Assembly (NCBI GenBank): GCA_963825405.1
Contig: CAWGTB010000001.1
Location: forward strand, 186,001 to 250,000
From: JACPNO01 sp963825405
GTDB lineage: Bacteria; Acidobacteriota; Terriglobia; Bryobacterales; Bryobacteraceae
Length of the DNA stretch: 64,000 nt
Direction of reading: 5' to 3'
Within the stretch, counting starts at the first letter, position 1, and each line of letters opens with the position of its first letter. The notes under the pieces are model-generated. The model had not been told where the DNA came from, did not search any database, and saw only the letters and a list, made by a program, of their open reading frames with translations. Positions 7,194 through 16,173 of this stretch are shown one piece after another. The position numbers were made by a program, and so were the translations under genes.

Positions 7194-10100
7194 ATGTCCA
7201 TGTCTAGCACGTTCCGCCGTATTTCGATTCTATCCACACTTTGCTTCGCATTCGCCGGAATGTCCAGCGCAGCGCAGATCTCCGCCAGTAAAGGTGGGTT
7301 CACTCTTCAGGTGGTAACCGGCGGGGCCATATGGGCGTGGGGAAACAACGGGAGCGGGCAACTGGGCGATGGTACATTCGCGAACCACGCCATTGCCCTA
7401 CCGGTGTTGGGAATTGGTTCAGTAACCGCCGTTGCCGCGGGCGGCAGTCACAGCATGGCGCTGAAAAGCGACGGCACGGTGTGGACGTGGGGAAGCAACT
7501 CGAATGGGCAATTGGGAGACGGGACTTTTAACCTTCGCTTTACTCCAATACAAGTGCCGGGGCTATCCGGGATCATCGCGATCGCGGCAGGACAGAATCA
7601 TAGTGTGGCTCTGAAAAACGATGGAACGGTGTGGGCATGGGGAGCCAATGGAGGAGGCCAGTTAGGCGATGGCACCACGGTACAGAAGCTCTCTCCGGTG
7701 GCGGTAACGACGCTCGGGTGGTTTGACGGGCGTCACCGCCATCGCCGCGGGAGCCAATCACAACCTGGCGATAAAGACCGGCGGAACGGTGTGGGCCTGG
7801 GGAAACAATGGGAGCGGCCAATTGGGCGATAACACTACCATAACGAAGCTCGTTCCGACTCAGATCACTCTCCTGACCGGAGTCGCGATCGCGATTGCCG
7901 GCGGAGGCTTGCATAGTCTTGCGGTCAAAAACGATGGAACCGCGTGGGCCTGGGGAAATAATGGGACCGGACAGTTGGGCGACACCACGACGACGCAGCG
8001 AAAGGCTCCGGTACAGGTAAACACGATCACAGGGGTGACCGCGGTCTCCGCCGGAAACAATCACAGCATGGCGCTCAAGAGCGACAACACGGTATGGACG
8101 TGGGGGGATAATTCCTCCGGCGAGTTGGGAGATGGCACGACGAACCAGGCGATGGCGCCGGTCCAGGCGGTTGGCGTAAGCGGCGCGACCGAGATCTCCG
8201 CCGGCAACAACTTTAGTGTTGCGCGCACGTCAGGCGACCAAATATTGACATGGGGTAGCGAGGGCCCGGGAAAGCTGGGAGACGGAAATTCAGACATCCG
8301 GCCAGTGCCGATACAGATCAGCGGATTATCCGGCGTCACTCAAGCCTCGGCCGGCGGTTTCCACACGCTGGCGCTGTTAAGCGGCGGCACGGTTAAGGCA
8401 CTGGGGGATAACTCAGTCGGACAACTCGGGGATGGTACGACGACGAACCGCCTGACTCCCGTGTCGGTCAGCGGGATCACGAGTATCACTGCGATTTCTG
8501 CCGGAAACACCCATAGCCTGGCCCGCAAGAACGATGGCACCGTCTGGGCGTGGGGAGACAACTCGAGCGGCCAGTTGGGCAACAATACAACCACGCAGCA
8601 GTTGGTTCCGGTCCAGGTTGTTGGTGTAGGAGGTACCGGTTTCTTAACGGGCATCGCCGGCATTTCCGCCAGCGGCAGCAATGATTACAGTCTCGCCGTG
8701 GATAGTACAGGGGTGGTATATGCCTGGGGGTTTAACGGAGCGGGACAACTTGGCGATGGCACCACGACAACTCGGCAGGCTCCGGTTGCGGTAACCGGCT
8801 TGTCGGGAGTCTTCACGGCGGTGGCTGCCGGGAATAATCACAGCCTTGCCCTCAGGAACGATGGAACAGTCTGGGCGTGGGGAAATAACTTCCAAGGGCA
8901 ACTGGGAGATGGCACCGTTACCAACCACCTTGTTCCCGTCCAGGTTGCTGGCCTGACAGGTATTACGGCTATCTCGGCGGGCAATCAGGTTAGCCTGGCG
9001 CGAAAGAGCGACGGATCGATGTGGGCCTGGGGTGCGAATACTGCCGGGCAGTTGGGGCTTGGGGGCATCTTTCAACAATTCACGCCCGCGGAGAATCAGA
9101 ATCTTCCCGACGTTGTTTCGGTCTCTGCGGGTAACGGCTACAGCCTGTTCATGATCCAGATCGGGTCTGTTGTAGTAGGCGGGTTTGGAACGAACAGCAC
9201 CGGGCAGCTCGGGAACGGAACAATAGGTCTCGGCACGCCGAATCCGATTCCCATCCTTGGATTTGGGGGCAAGACGCCGAGTTCAGTGAGCGCGAATTCG
9301 TACAGTCTCGCAGTGATGACGGACGGAACGGTTTGGGGATGGGGATTCGACAATAGCGGCCAGTTGGGCGACAGCCCGGAAATTTTCAACCCTACCCCGA
9401 CAGCCCCCGTCGCGCGGGGCGTCGCCGATCTCACGGTTACCAAGAGTCATGGGGCGGATTTCTCCGCCGGGTCGCCGGGCACTTATACGATTACCGTTAC
9501 GAACGTCGGGCAAGCATCCATGAGTGGACCGACCACGGTTGTCGACACGCTTCCCGCCGGAATGAGTTTCTCTTCCGGAAGTGGAACCGGATGGGTTTGC
9601 AGCGGTGTGAGCGTCGGCGCTAGCTGTACTCATTCCGGCGCCATAGGCGCGGGCGCGTCCTCCGTGATCACGTTGAATGTGAATACAACCGCTTTGATGT
9701 TCCCCGACCAGTTCAACCTGGTGACGGTGAGCAATGCCGGTGACGTGCACGCCTTGAACAATACCGCCAGCGACGAAACCAATGCACCGACTCCAACCGG
9801 GGTGACGCTGACTCCCGCGCCTTCGCCCAATCCATCGATTTTTGGCCAAAATCTTTCGCTGAGCGCGACCGTGACACCTTCGGGCGCGACGGGCTATGTG
9901 GTGTTCGCCGATGGCGCGACACTTTTTGGCACTGCACCGGTAAGTTCCGGGACGGCGCATCTCAACACGCTCCTTATGACCCCGGGAACGCGGCTACTGG
10001 GGGCGGTTTTTGTGCCGGACCAGCCCTATACCTACAGCTATTCGCCGTTCGTAATGCACACCGTAAACGCGATACCATCGGCTTCGCTTACGCCCTTTGC

Positions 10101-12054
10101 GTCGAGTCCGCTGGTTCTCGGTGGCAGTAGAGTGGGCTACCTTGTGGCCACCGGAGATTTCAACTCGGATGGCAAGATGGACATTGCCGTGGTGGATTCG
10201 CAATCGCATACCGTCACCATTTACCTTGGCAACGGCATCGGAGGATTCACGGCGTCCAGTGGCGGACCTTTTCAGACGGGAAGTTCGCCGGTAGCGCTCC
10301 TGGTCGCGGATCTCAATCGCGACGGCAAACCGGATCTCGCTATTGCCAATCAGGGCGTGAACACGCTAACGGTTCTATTCGGCAATGGCGCCGGCGGATT
10401 CGCGCCCGCGCCGCGCAGTCCTTTCGCGGTTGGATTTAACCCGACCTCTTTGGTCGTAGGGAATATCAACGAGGATGGAACGCCGGTGGTGTACGTTGCC
10501 GGCCTTGCCAGCACCCAATTTACCCGGCTGAAACGGGATATGTTCGGGAACTTTTTCACCGACACTATTTCCCTGCCTAGCGGATCGCGTTCGGGAATCG
10601 CCGCCGCAGATTTTAATGGCGACGGAAGGTTCGATGTGGCGTTTTCCGATATCGCGGGTACGGTGGGGATCTTGCTGAAAGCGGACACAGATTACAACCC
10701 GCTGGTGAACATCACGTCGACCATCCATCCGCAGGGAATTGTGGCGGCCGATCTCAACGGCGACGGAAAAATGGATCTCGTTACTTACGATGCCACAGGA
10801 ATCGAGGTGTTGATCGGGAATGGCAGCGGAGGTTTCACAGAAGCCACCGGAAGTCCGTTTGTGCCTGGCGCAGGGTCGATCACCGGCATCAGTTCAGTGA
10901 GCATAGGGGATTTCAACGGAGACGGGAAACCCGACTTGTTCGTTGTCCGTACGCCCTCGTCGACATCCAAGGGTGAAGTGGCAATCATGCTGGGTAACGG
11001 AAGCGGCGGATTTGCCCAAGCCGTCGGCAGTGGTTATGCTTCCAAGTCATCGAACCTTCTGCATGCTGTTGTGGCAAATTTCAATGGAGATGGTCGCACG
11101 GATGTTGCGGTCACCGACCCGGGAAATGACGCAGTGGTCGTGCTCCAGGGGCTACCGCCGGTGGTTGCTCCGGTTTCCGTCGTCCCCAACTCCGGGGCCG
11201 GGGCTCTGCAGACCTTCAGCGGCAGGTACGCCGCCGCCAAAGGATATCGGGACCTGCAATGGGTGCAGATGCTGTTCGGGGCCACTACCAGCAGTCAGCC
11301 GTACTGCCTTGTGCACTATGACGTGCAGGGCAATAAATTCTGGCTGTTCAACGATGTTCAAGGCTTTTTTGCCGGGCCGATATCGCCCGGCGTCGCCTCG
11401 AACCTGCTGCAGGGATCGCTGTGTGCGCTGAACACCTCGGGGTCTAGTGTTTCCGAGAGCGGGGTTGACTTGACGATCAACGCCGCCGTGGTTTTCAAAC
11501 AGGCAGTGGCCGTCAAGATATTCATGCGAGGGTTGACGTTTGAGGGCGTCGACACGGGATGGGTGCAGCAGGGGACCTGGACCACGGTGGCAGCGGCGTT
11601 GGGAACGATGACGGTTGCTCCATCTTCGGGCAGCGTCACACACGGAACGCAGCAGATCTTTACGCTGACATATCCGGATCCGCCGGGCTTTGCGGGCGCG
11701 GCGTTTGGCTGGGAGCAGTTCCTGGTTGCAACAGCCACTGACGGTGGAGGCAATCCATTCTGCTACGTGCACTACGATCGCGGTGGCAACGGACTCTGGA
11801 TGTATTCCGGTGATGTGGGGTACTTCCTGGGACCCGTGACGCCCGGCACCGCGTCGAGCTTGTTGACCAGTTCGGCCTGTTCAATCAACACGGCAGGAGC
11901 GACAGTGGCGAATACTTCGGGCAACCTGGTCGTGACGGTTCCGGTAACGTTCAAAGCGCCCATGGTCCGCGGTAATAAGCTGTTCCAGCGGACACTGGAT
12001 GTGCTGAATCGTGACACCGGTTTCGAGCAGACCGGGACTTGGACGGTCAATTAA
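7194..12054 (+). CDS. Giant secreted RCC1 / DUF11 / FG-GAP protein (one frameshift)
   Basis: About 1,620 residues, read in two frames joined near 7714, where one G too many in a GGG run breaks the frame (7194-7832 and 7723-12054). In order: signal peptide (STLCFAFAGMSSAAQ); about 14 RCC1-type beta-propeller repeats with the VWAWGNNGSGQLGDGT signature (nt 7280-9420); a DUF11-like domain (TVTNVGQASMSGPTTVVDTL); an Ig-like domain; FG-GAP/VCBS blades with Asp-rich calcium loops (DFNGDGKPDL); and two tandem copies of a C-terminal module (nt 11170-12051) ending TGTWTVN. Start chosen for its AGGGAG ribosome-binding site and signal peptide. Expected to be extracellular or surface-bound; binding partner unknown. 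The two genes downstream end with the same tandem module. Confidence 0.85.
7300..9420 (+). repeat. Tandem RCC1-repeat coding array
   Basis: A run of roughly 150-base imperfect repeats, each encoding a blade with GTVWAWGxNxxGQLGDGT followed by a VxxGxNHSLALKNDG segment. The unit diverges more at the 3' end (after 9050). The repeats are coding, not a satellite, and explain the many overlapping open frames on both strands here. Confidence 0.85.
11170..12051 (+). repeat. C-terminal module pair, gene 1
   Basis: Two tandem copies of a domain of about 140-150 residues. Each has an aromatic DLQWVQMLF or FGWEQFLV strand, a C-x-VHYD box, a GP-x-x-PG turn, a conserved Cys (SLCALN or SACSIN), and a closing G-W/F-x-x-x-GTWT. 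The same pair ends the next two genes. The second copy is about 95% identical in DNA to 15730-16142 over its first half. Confidence 0.75.
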
Positions 12055-12195
12055 GCGCTTGAGAACACAAGGTCGGAGGGTCGATCTCCCCGTCAACACT
12101 GCAACGCCGGATCTGCGATTGGAGTGTTTGATGGGTACCGTACAATCATGACCTCCGAGGCCCAGTTCGGCTGGCATGTATAATCATCAACAAAC

Positions 12196-12200
12196 AAAGG
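12196..12200 (+). promoter_or_regulatory. Ribosome-binding site for a non-ATG start
   Basis: AAAGG sits 6 bases before the CTG at 12207. No ATG, GTG or TTG precedes the signal-peptide-like sequence in this frame after the stop at 12129, so this site decides the start of the following gene. Confidence 0.5.
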
Positions 12201-12206
12201 CAAACT

Positions 12207-15200
12207 CTGAACACGTTTCGTAAGGTTTCGGCGATCGCCGTTGCGCTGTTCGCCTCCCAGGGGATATCTCAGGCCGCTGCACCCAAGACGACCGAATTGC
12301 TGGGGTCGATTCCGCTATATTTCGAACAGAATCGCGGGCAGGCGCCAAACGGGGTTGACTATATCACTCGCGCTGCGGGCCGGAGCATCCTTATCTCTGC
12401 CACTCATGCCGAGCTGGTCGTTCCGGGCGGCACGGTCCGCATGTCTCTTGCAGGCGCGCGTTCCGTTCGCCCTGACTCCTTGGTTCCGTTGCGCGCTCAA
12501 GTGAATTACCTGCTTGGGACCAGCGATCAGTGGATTACTCACATATCCACATGGCAGCGCGTCCGCTACCCTGGCGTGTATCCGGGCATCGATTTGATCT
12601 ATCACGGAACGGGCACGCAACTGGAATACGATTTCGTGGTCGCGCCCGATGCCGATCCGTCCGTCATTCGCCTGCGCATCGACGGCTCGCAGCCGGTCCG
12701 TTTGGACGCGGCCGGCGATGCCGTGCTGCAAGCCGCCGATACCGCGATCCACCTGCGCGCTCCCACACTGTATCAGGAGATGGACGGCGCGCGGCAACCG
12801 ATCGAAGGCGGTTATCGCGTGGACGCCGGCAATGCGCTTTCCTTCGCGATTGGCGCCTACGACCACACGCGCGCATTGGTAATCGATCCGGTGATCGTCT
12901 GGGCCGGCACCATCGGCAGTTCTTCCGCCGTCACTTATTCGCAGGGTTCCATTGCGGTGGACAGCGATGGAAACACATACGTCGGCGGCTCCGGCGGTCC
13001 TCCCGATGTTGCTTCTTCGGTCCCGCAGCGCGCGCTAGTGACGCCTGGCGCCGGTCAGAACTCTCCCCCGTTCGTCGCGAAGCTGGATCCTGGCGGCACT
13101 ATGCTGTGGATCAGTTACCTTTACGTCTCCTCACATCTTGCCTTGGATAGCAGCCGGGCCGTTTGGGTGGCAGACGGACTGGTGTACAAGCTCAGTCCCG
13201 CCGGCGATGCCATTGTGGCTAGTATCGGGCTCTTTGATAAGGTGATAGCGATCGCTGTTGATGGCAGTGACAATGTGTACCTCGGTGGCACCACAACGGT
13301 TTTCAAACTGACGCCGAGCGCGTCCCAGGTCTATGCGACGACCCTCCTCGATTTCCTTCATGGCCAGATTACGGCCCTCACACTCGATCCATCCGACAAT
13401 GTCTATATTGCCGGCTGGGTCAATACGGCCTTCGCAGGTGTCTCTTCCATCGGGCCGGCGCCTAATTCCCAGGGCGCCGCTTTTGCTGCCCGCATGAAGC
13501 CAGACGGCAGCGGTCTAACGTGGGCCGCTTATGTCGCAGGCGTGGGAACAGCCATTGCCACCAGCCCGGACAACAACATCTGGCTGACTGGCTACACCAC
13601 TTCCACCAGTTTGCCCGTGACACCTGGCGCATTCGCTTCCGCCAATGCAGGTGGGTATGACGGATTCATCGCGAAAATGGATAATGCAGGCACGGCCATA
13701 TCCGTGCTGTCGTATCTCGGTGGCCAGCGCGACGAATTCCCCGGCTTTCTGGCGGTGGCATCCGACAACAGCGTCTTTATTGCGGGAACCACCCAGTCGG
13801 CTGATTTTCCAACGGTGAATCCAATTATAAATCCGCCAGCCGCGGAGTCCCTGTCCTTGTTCGCCACCACCGATGGCGGCGTAACATGGCACAGGGCCGA
13901 TGCATCCCTACCGGGCTTGGCTCTTGGCATCTCAGCAGACCCCAGTCCCGGAACATTAGTCGCAGCGACAGACAGCGGTTTGTATCGCAGTATCAACAAC
14001 GGCGCCACTTGGCAGCAACAATTCGCTGGTTTTTTTACCGCCATAAACCCCTCCAACCGCGAGTTCTTGACGCGCGATGTGTCGAACTCTTCCATTGTTT
14101 GGGCAGGGGCAAATCCAATCGAACGTTCGGCGGACGGAGGTGTGACCTGGTCGTTTGTCGGAACTCCCGGCGTCGATTTGAGCCTTGTTCCAGGAGATCC
14201 AAATACGTTCTACACAGTCGGCTCAGATGGTCGGATTTACCAGGTAACCCACGCGAGTGGTTTGTCATGGTCCGCGAACGCCCTTCTAATTGGGTTTGGA
14301 GGCTCTCTCTTTCTCACTACTGTGAAAGTGGGAATTGATGGGGTGATTTACGCTAGCGGCCCAACTCTCCAAGTGATCAAGAATGATGCGCAAGGCGCCC
14401 CCGACCATTGGACGTTTATCGGTCCCGGATCGGGCGGAACCGGCCAGCCATCGACGACTTCGCTAGGCGTGAGCGCCACCAACGCCAACGTCCTTTATGC
14501 AGCGAGGGGTGGCACGCTGTACCGGACCGCCGATACCGGCGCCCATTGGAGCACCGGAACACAGTCTCCGGCCGGGGCCATTGCCCGCATCACCGTTGCG
14601 CCGTCTAATGATCTTGCAGTGTGGGCCGTCACCGACCCCGACCAGCCTTGTGGAACGGCCACGCTGACCAAGAATGGAGGCCAGACCTGGACCGCGTCCT
14701 TCCCCGATCTGGCTGGTGTCTGCGTGATTGCAGTCGCCGTCTCGCCTACCGATCCAAACACTGCCTGGGCTGTCGCGTCACCGAAAATTTTTGGCTTCCT
14801 GGGGCGCATGACTGCCGACGGCACCGCTTTCCAATATTCCACGCTGTTGCCCGATGTTCCGCTCGGCTTCACCACCAACGGGAGCGACGCTTTCCTCACG
14901 GGCAGCACGACGCCCGGCCAATTCGCCCTCGCCAATGGCGCAACTTCGTCGGGCTCTCCGCAGTATGGCGCCCTGTTCGTCGAGCGCATCGCCTCTGCTT
15001 GTTCCTATTCCGTCTCCCCGGCCGCACTGTATGACTGGACCCCAGCAACCGTGTTATCTATCACCGTGACAGCAGCCAGCAGTTGCGCCTGGACCGTCAG
15101 CGGCCTGCCTTCCTGGTTGAGTGTTACCTCAGGAGGGACCGGCTCCGGTAACGGCGTGGTCATGCTAGCAGCGGCCAGCAACCCGAGCGATGTAACGCGA

Positions 15201-16145
15201 AGCGCTACCATGACCATCGGCTCTGTGAACATTCCGGTTGTTCAGGCTGATAGCAGTGGGGTCGTGGTCCTTCCCAACTCTGGAGGCGGATCGGTGCAGA
15301 CCTTTGCTGGCGCCTACTATGCGCCCAAAGGATATCAGGATCTGCAGTGGGTGCAAATGCTGTATGCCGTAGCCACAGATGGCGGCGGCGAATCGTTCTG
15401 CCTCGTCCATTATGACGTGCAAGGCAACGCGTTTTGGCTTTATGGCGACGGCGGGTTTTTCGTGGGGCCGATTACGCCAGGAACTCCGTCAAACTTGTTG
15501 CAGAACTCACTCTGCGTGGTGAATACTTCCACATCGACGGTATCCGGAAACGGAACAACGCTGACAGTGAATGCCAGTGTGGTGTTCAAGGCAGCAGGTG
15601 CACGCAACATTTACTTGCGGTCGCATAATTTAGAGAATGTGGATTCGGGCTGGATAAAGGAGGGGACGTGGACGCCTGCTACCGGCACGCTGGGGACCAT
15701 GACGGTAAGCCCCGCTTCAGGCAACTCCGCGAATGGCTTAGTGCAGATCTTCACGCTGACGTATCCGGACCCGGCGGGATTTGCGGGCGCGGCGTTTGGC
15801 TGGGAGCAGTTCCTGGTTGGAACAGCCACTGGCGGTGGAGGCAATCCGCTCTGCTACGTGCACTACGATCGCGGCGGGAACGGACTCTGGGTGTATTCCG
15901 GTGATGTGGGGTACTTCCTGGGACCAGTGACGCCCGGCACCGCGTCGAGTTTGTTGACCAGTTCGGCCTGTTCGATTAACACGGCAGGCGCGACTGTGGC
16001 GAACACCTCCGGCAACCTGCTCCTGACGGTTCCGATCGTGTTCAAAGCGCCTATGGTCCGCGGCAATAAGCTGTTCCAGCGCACGCTGGATGTGCTGAAT
16101 CGTGACACCGGTTTCGAACAGACCGGGACTTGGACAGTGAATTAA
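12207..16145 (+). CDS. Giant secreted SBBP / BNR / BACON protein
   Basis: About 1,312 residues. Proposed CTG start with AAAGG six bases upstream gives the signal peptide NTFRKVSAIAVALFASQG; the first recognised TTG (12297) would remove it. In order: an N-terminal domain seen in SBBP proteins (IPLYFEQNRGQAPNGVDY, nt 12297-12890); SBBP-type beta-propeller blades (SDNVYIAGWVNTAF); BNR/sortilin-like blades with Asp boxes (TTDGGVTWHRAD; TKNGGQTWTASF, nt 13860-14900); a BACON domain (ASSCAWTVSGLPSWLSVTSG, nt 15000-15250); then the tandem C-terminal module pair. No catalytic site is seen, so a structural or glycan/protein-binding surface protein is likeliest. The frame is intact. Confidence 0.85.
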   Translation: MNTFRKVSAIAVALFASQGISQAAAPKTTELLGSIPLYFEQNRGQAPNGVDYITRAAGRSILISATHAELVVPGGTVRMSLAGARSVRPDSLVPLRAQVNYLLGTSDQWITHISTWQRVRYPGVYPGIDLIYHGTGTQLEYDFVVAPDADPSVIRLRIDGSQPVRLDAAGDAVLQAADTAIHLRAPTLYQEMDGARQPIEGGYRVDAGNALSFAIGAYDHTRALVIDPVIVWAGTIGSSSAVTYSQGSIAVDSDGNTYVGGSGGPPDVASSVPQRALVTPGAGQNSPPFVAKLDPGGTMLWISYLYVSSHLALDSSRAVWVADGLVYKLSPAGDAIVASIGLFDKVIAIAVDGSDNVYLGGTTTVFKLTPSASQVYATTLLDFLHGQITALTLDPSDNVYIAGWVNTAFAGVSSIGPAPNSQGAAFAARMKPDGSGLTWAAYVAGVGTAIATSPDNNIWLTGYTTSTSLPVTPGAFASANAGGYDGFIAKMDNAGTAISVLSYLGGQRDEFPGFLAVASDNSVFIAGTTQSADFPTVNPIINPPAAESLSLFATTDGGVTWHRADASLPGLALGISADPSPGTLVAATDSGLYRSINNGATWQQQFAGFFTAINPSNREFLTRDVSNSSIVWAGANPIERSADGGVTWSFVGTPGVDLSLVPGDPNTFYTVGSDGRIYQVTHASGLSWSANALLIGFGGSLFLTTVKVGIDGVIYASGPTLQVIKNDAQGAPDHWTFIGPGSGGTGQPSTTSLGVSATNANVLYAARGGTLYRTADTGAHWSTGTQSPAGAIARITVAPSNDLAVWAVTDPDQPCGTATLTKNGGQTWTASFPDLAGVCVIAVAVSPTDPNTAWAVASPKIFGFLGRMTADGTAFQYSTLLPDVPLGFTTNGSDAFLTGSTTPGQFALANGATSSGSPQYGALFVERIASACSYSVSPAALYDWTPATVLSITVTAASSCAWTVSGLPSWLSVTSGGTGSGNGVVMLAAASNPSDVTRSATMTIGSVNIPVVQADSSGVVVLPNSGGGSVQTFAGAYYAPKGYQDLQWVQMLYAVATDGGGESFCLVHYDVQGNAFWLYGDGGFFVGPITPGTPSNLLQNSLCVVNTSTSTVSGNGTTLTVNASVVFKAAGARNIYLRSHNLENVDSGWIKEGTWTPATGTLGTMTVSPASGNSANGLVQIFTLTYPDPAGFAGAAFGWEQFLVGTATGGGGNPLCYVHYDRGGNGLWVYSGDVGYFLGPVTPGTASSLLTSSACSINTAGATVANTSGNLLLTVPIVFKAPMVRGNKLFQRTLDVLNRDTGFEQTGTWTVN
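15255..16142 (+). repeat. C-terminal module pair, gene 2
   Basis: First copy covers about 15255-15680 (DLQWVQMLYAVATDGGGESF, then SFCLVHYDVQGNAFWLYGDG); second covers about 15690-16142 (FGWEQFLVGTATGGGGNPLC). Same order and spacing as at 11170-12051 and 17885-18771. Sequence before the pair is unrelated among the three genes. Confidence 0.75.
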
Positions 16146-16173
16146 GCGCGCGGAATGTGAGGATGAGTCAGGC

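Noticed and set aside
7300..9420. Possible CRISPR or satellite array
   Set aside because: The periodicity is in-frame coding repeat encoding RCC1 blades, with no constant repeat and variable spacers.
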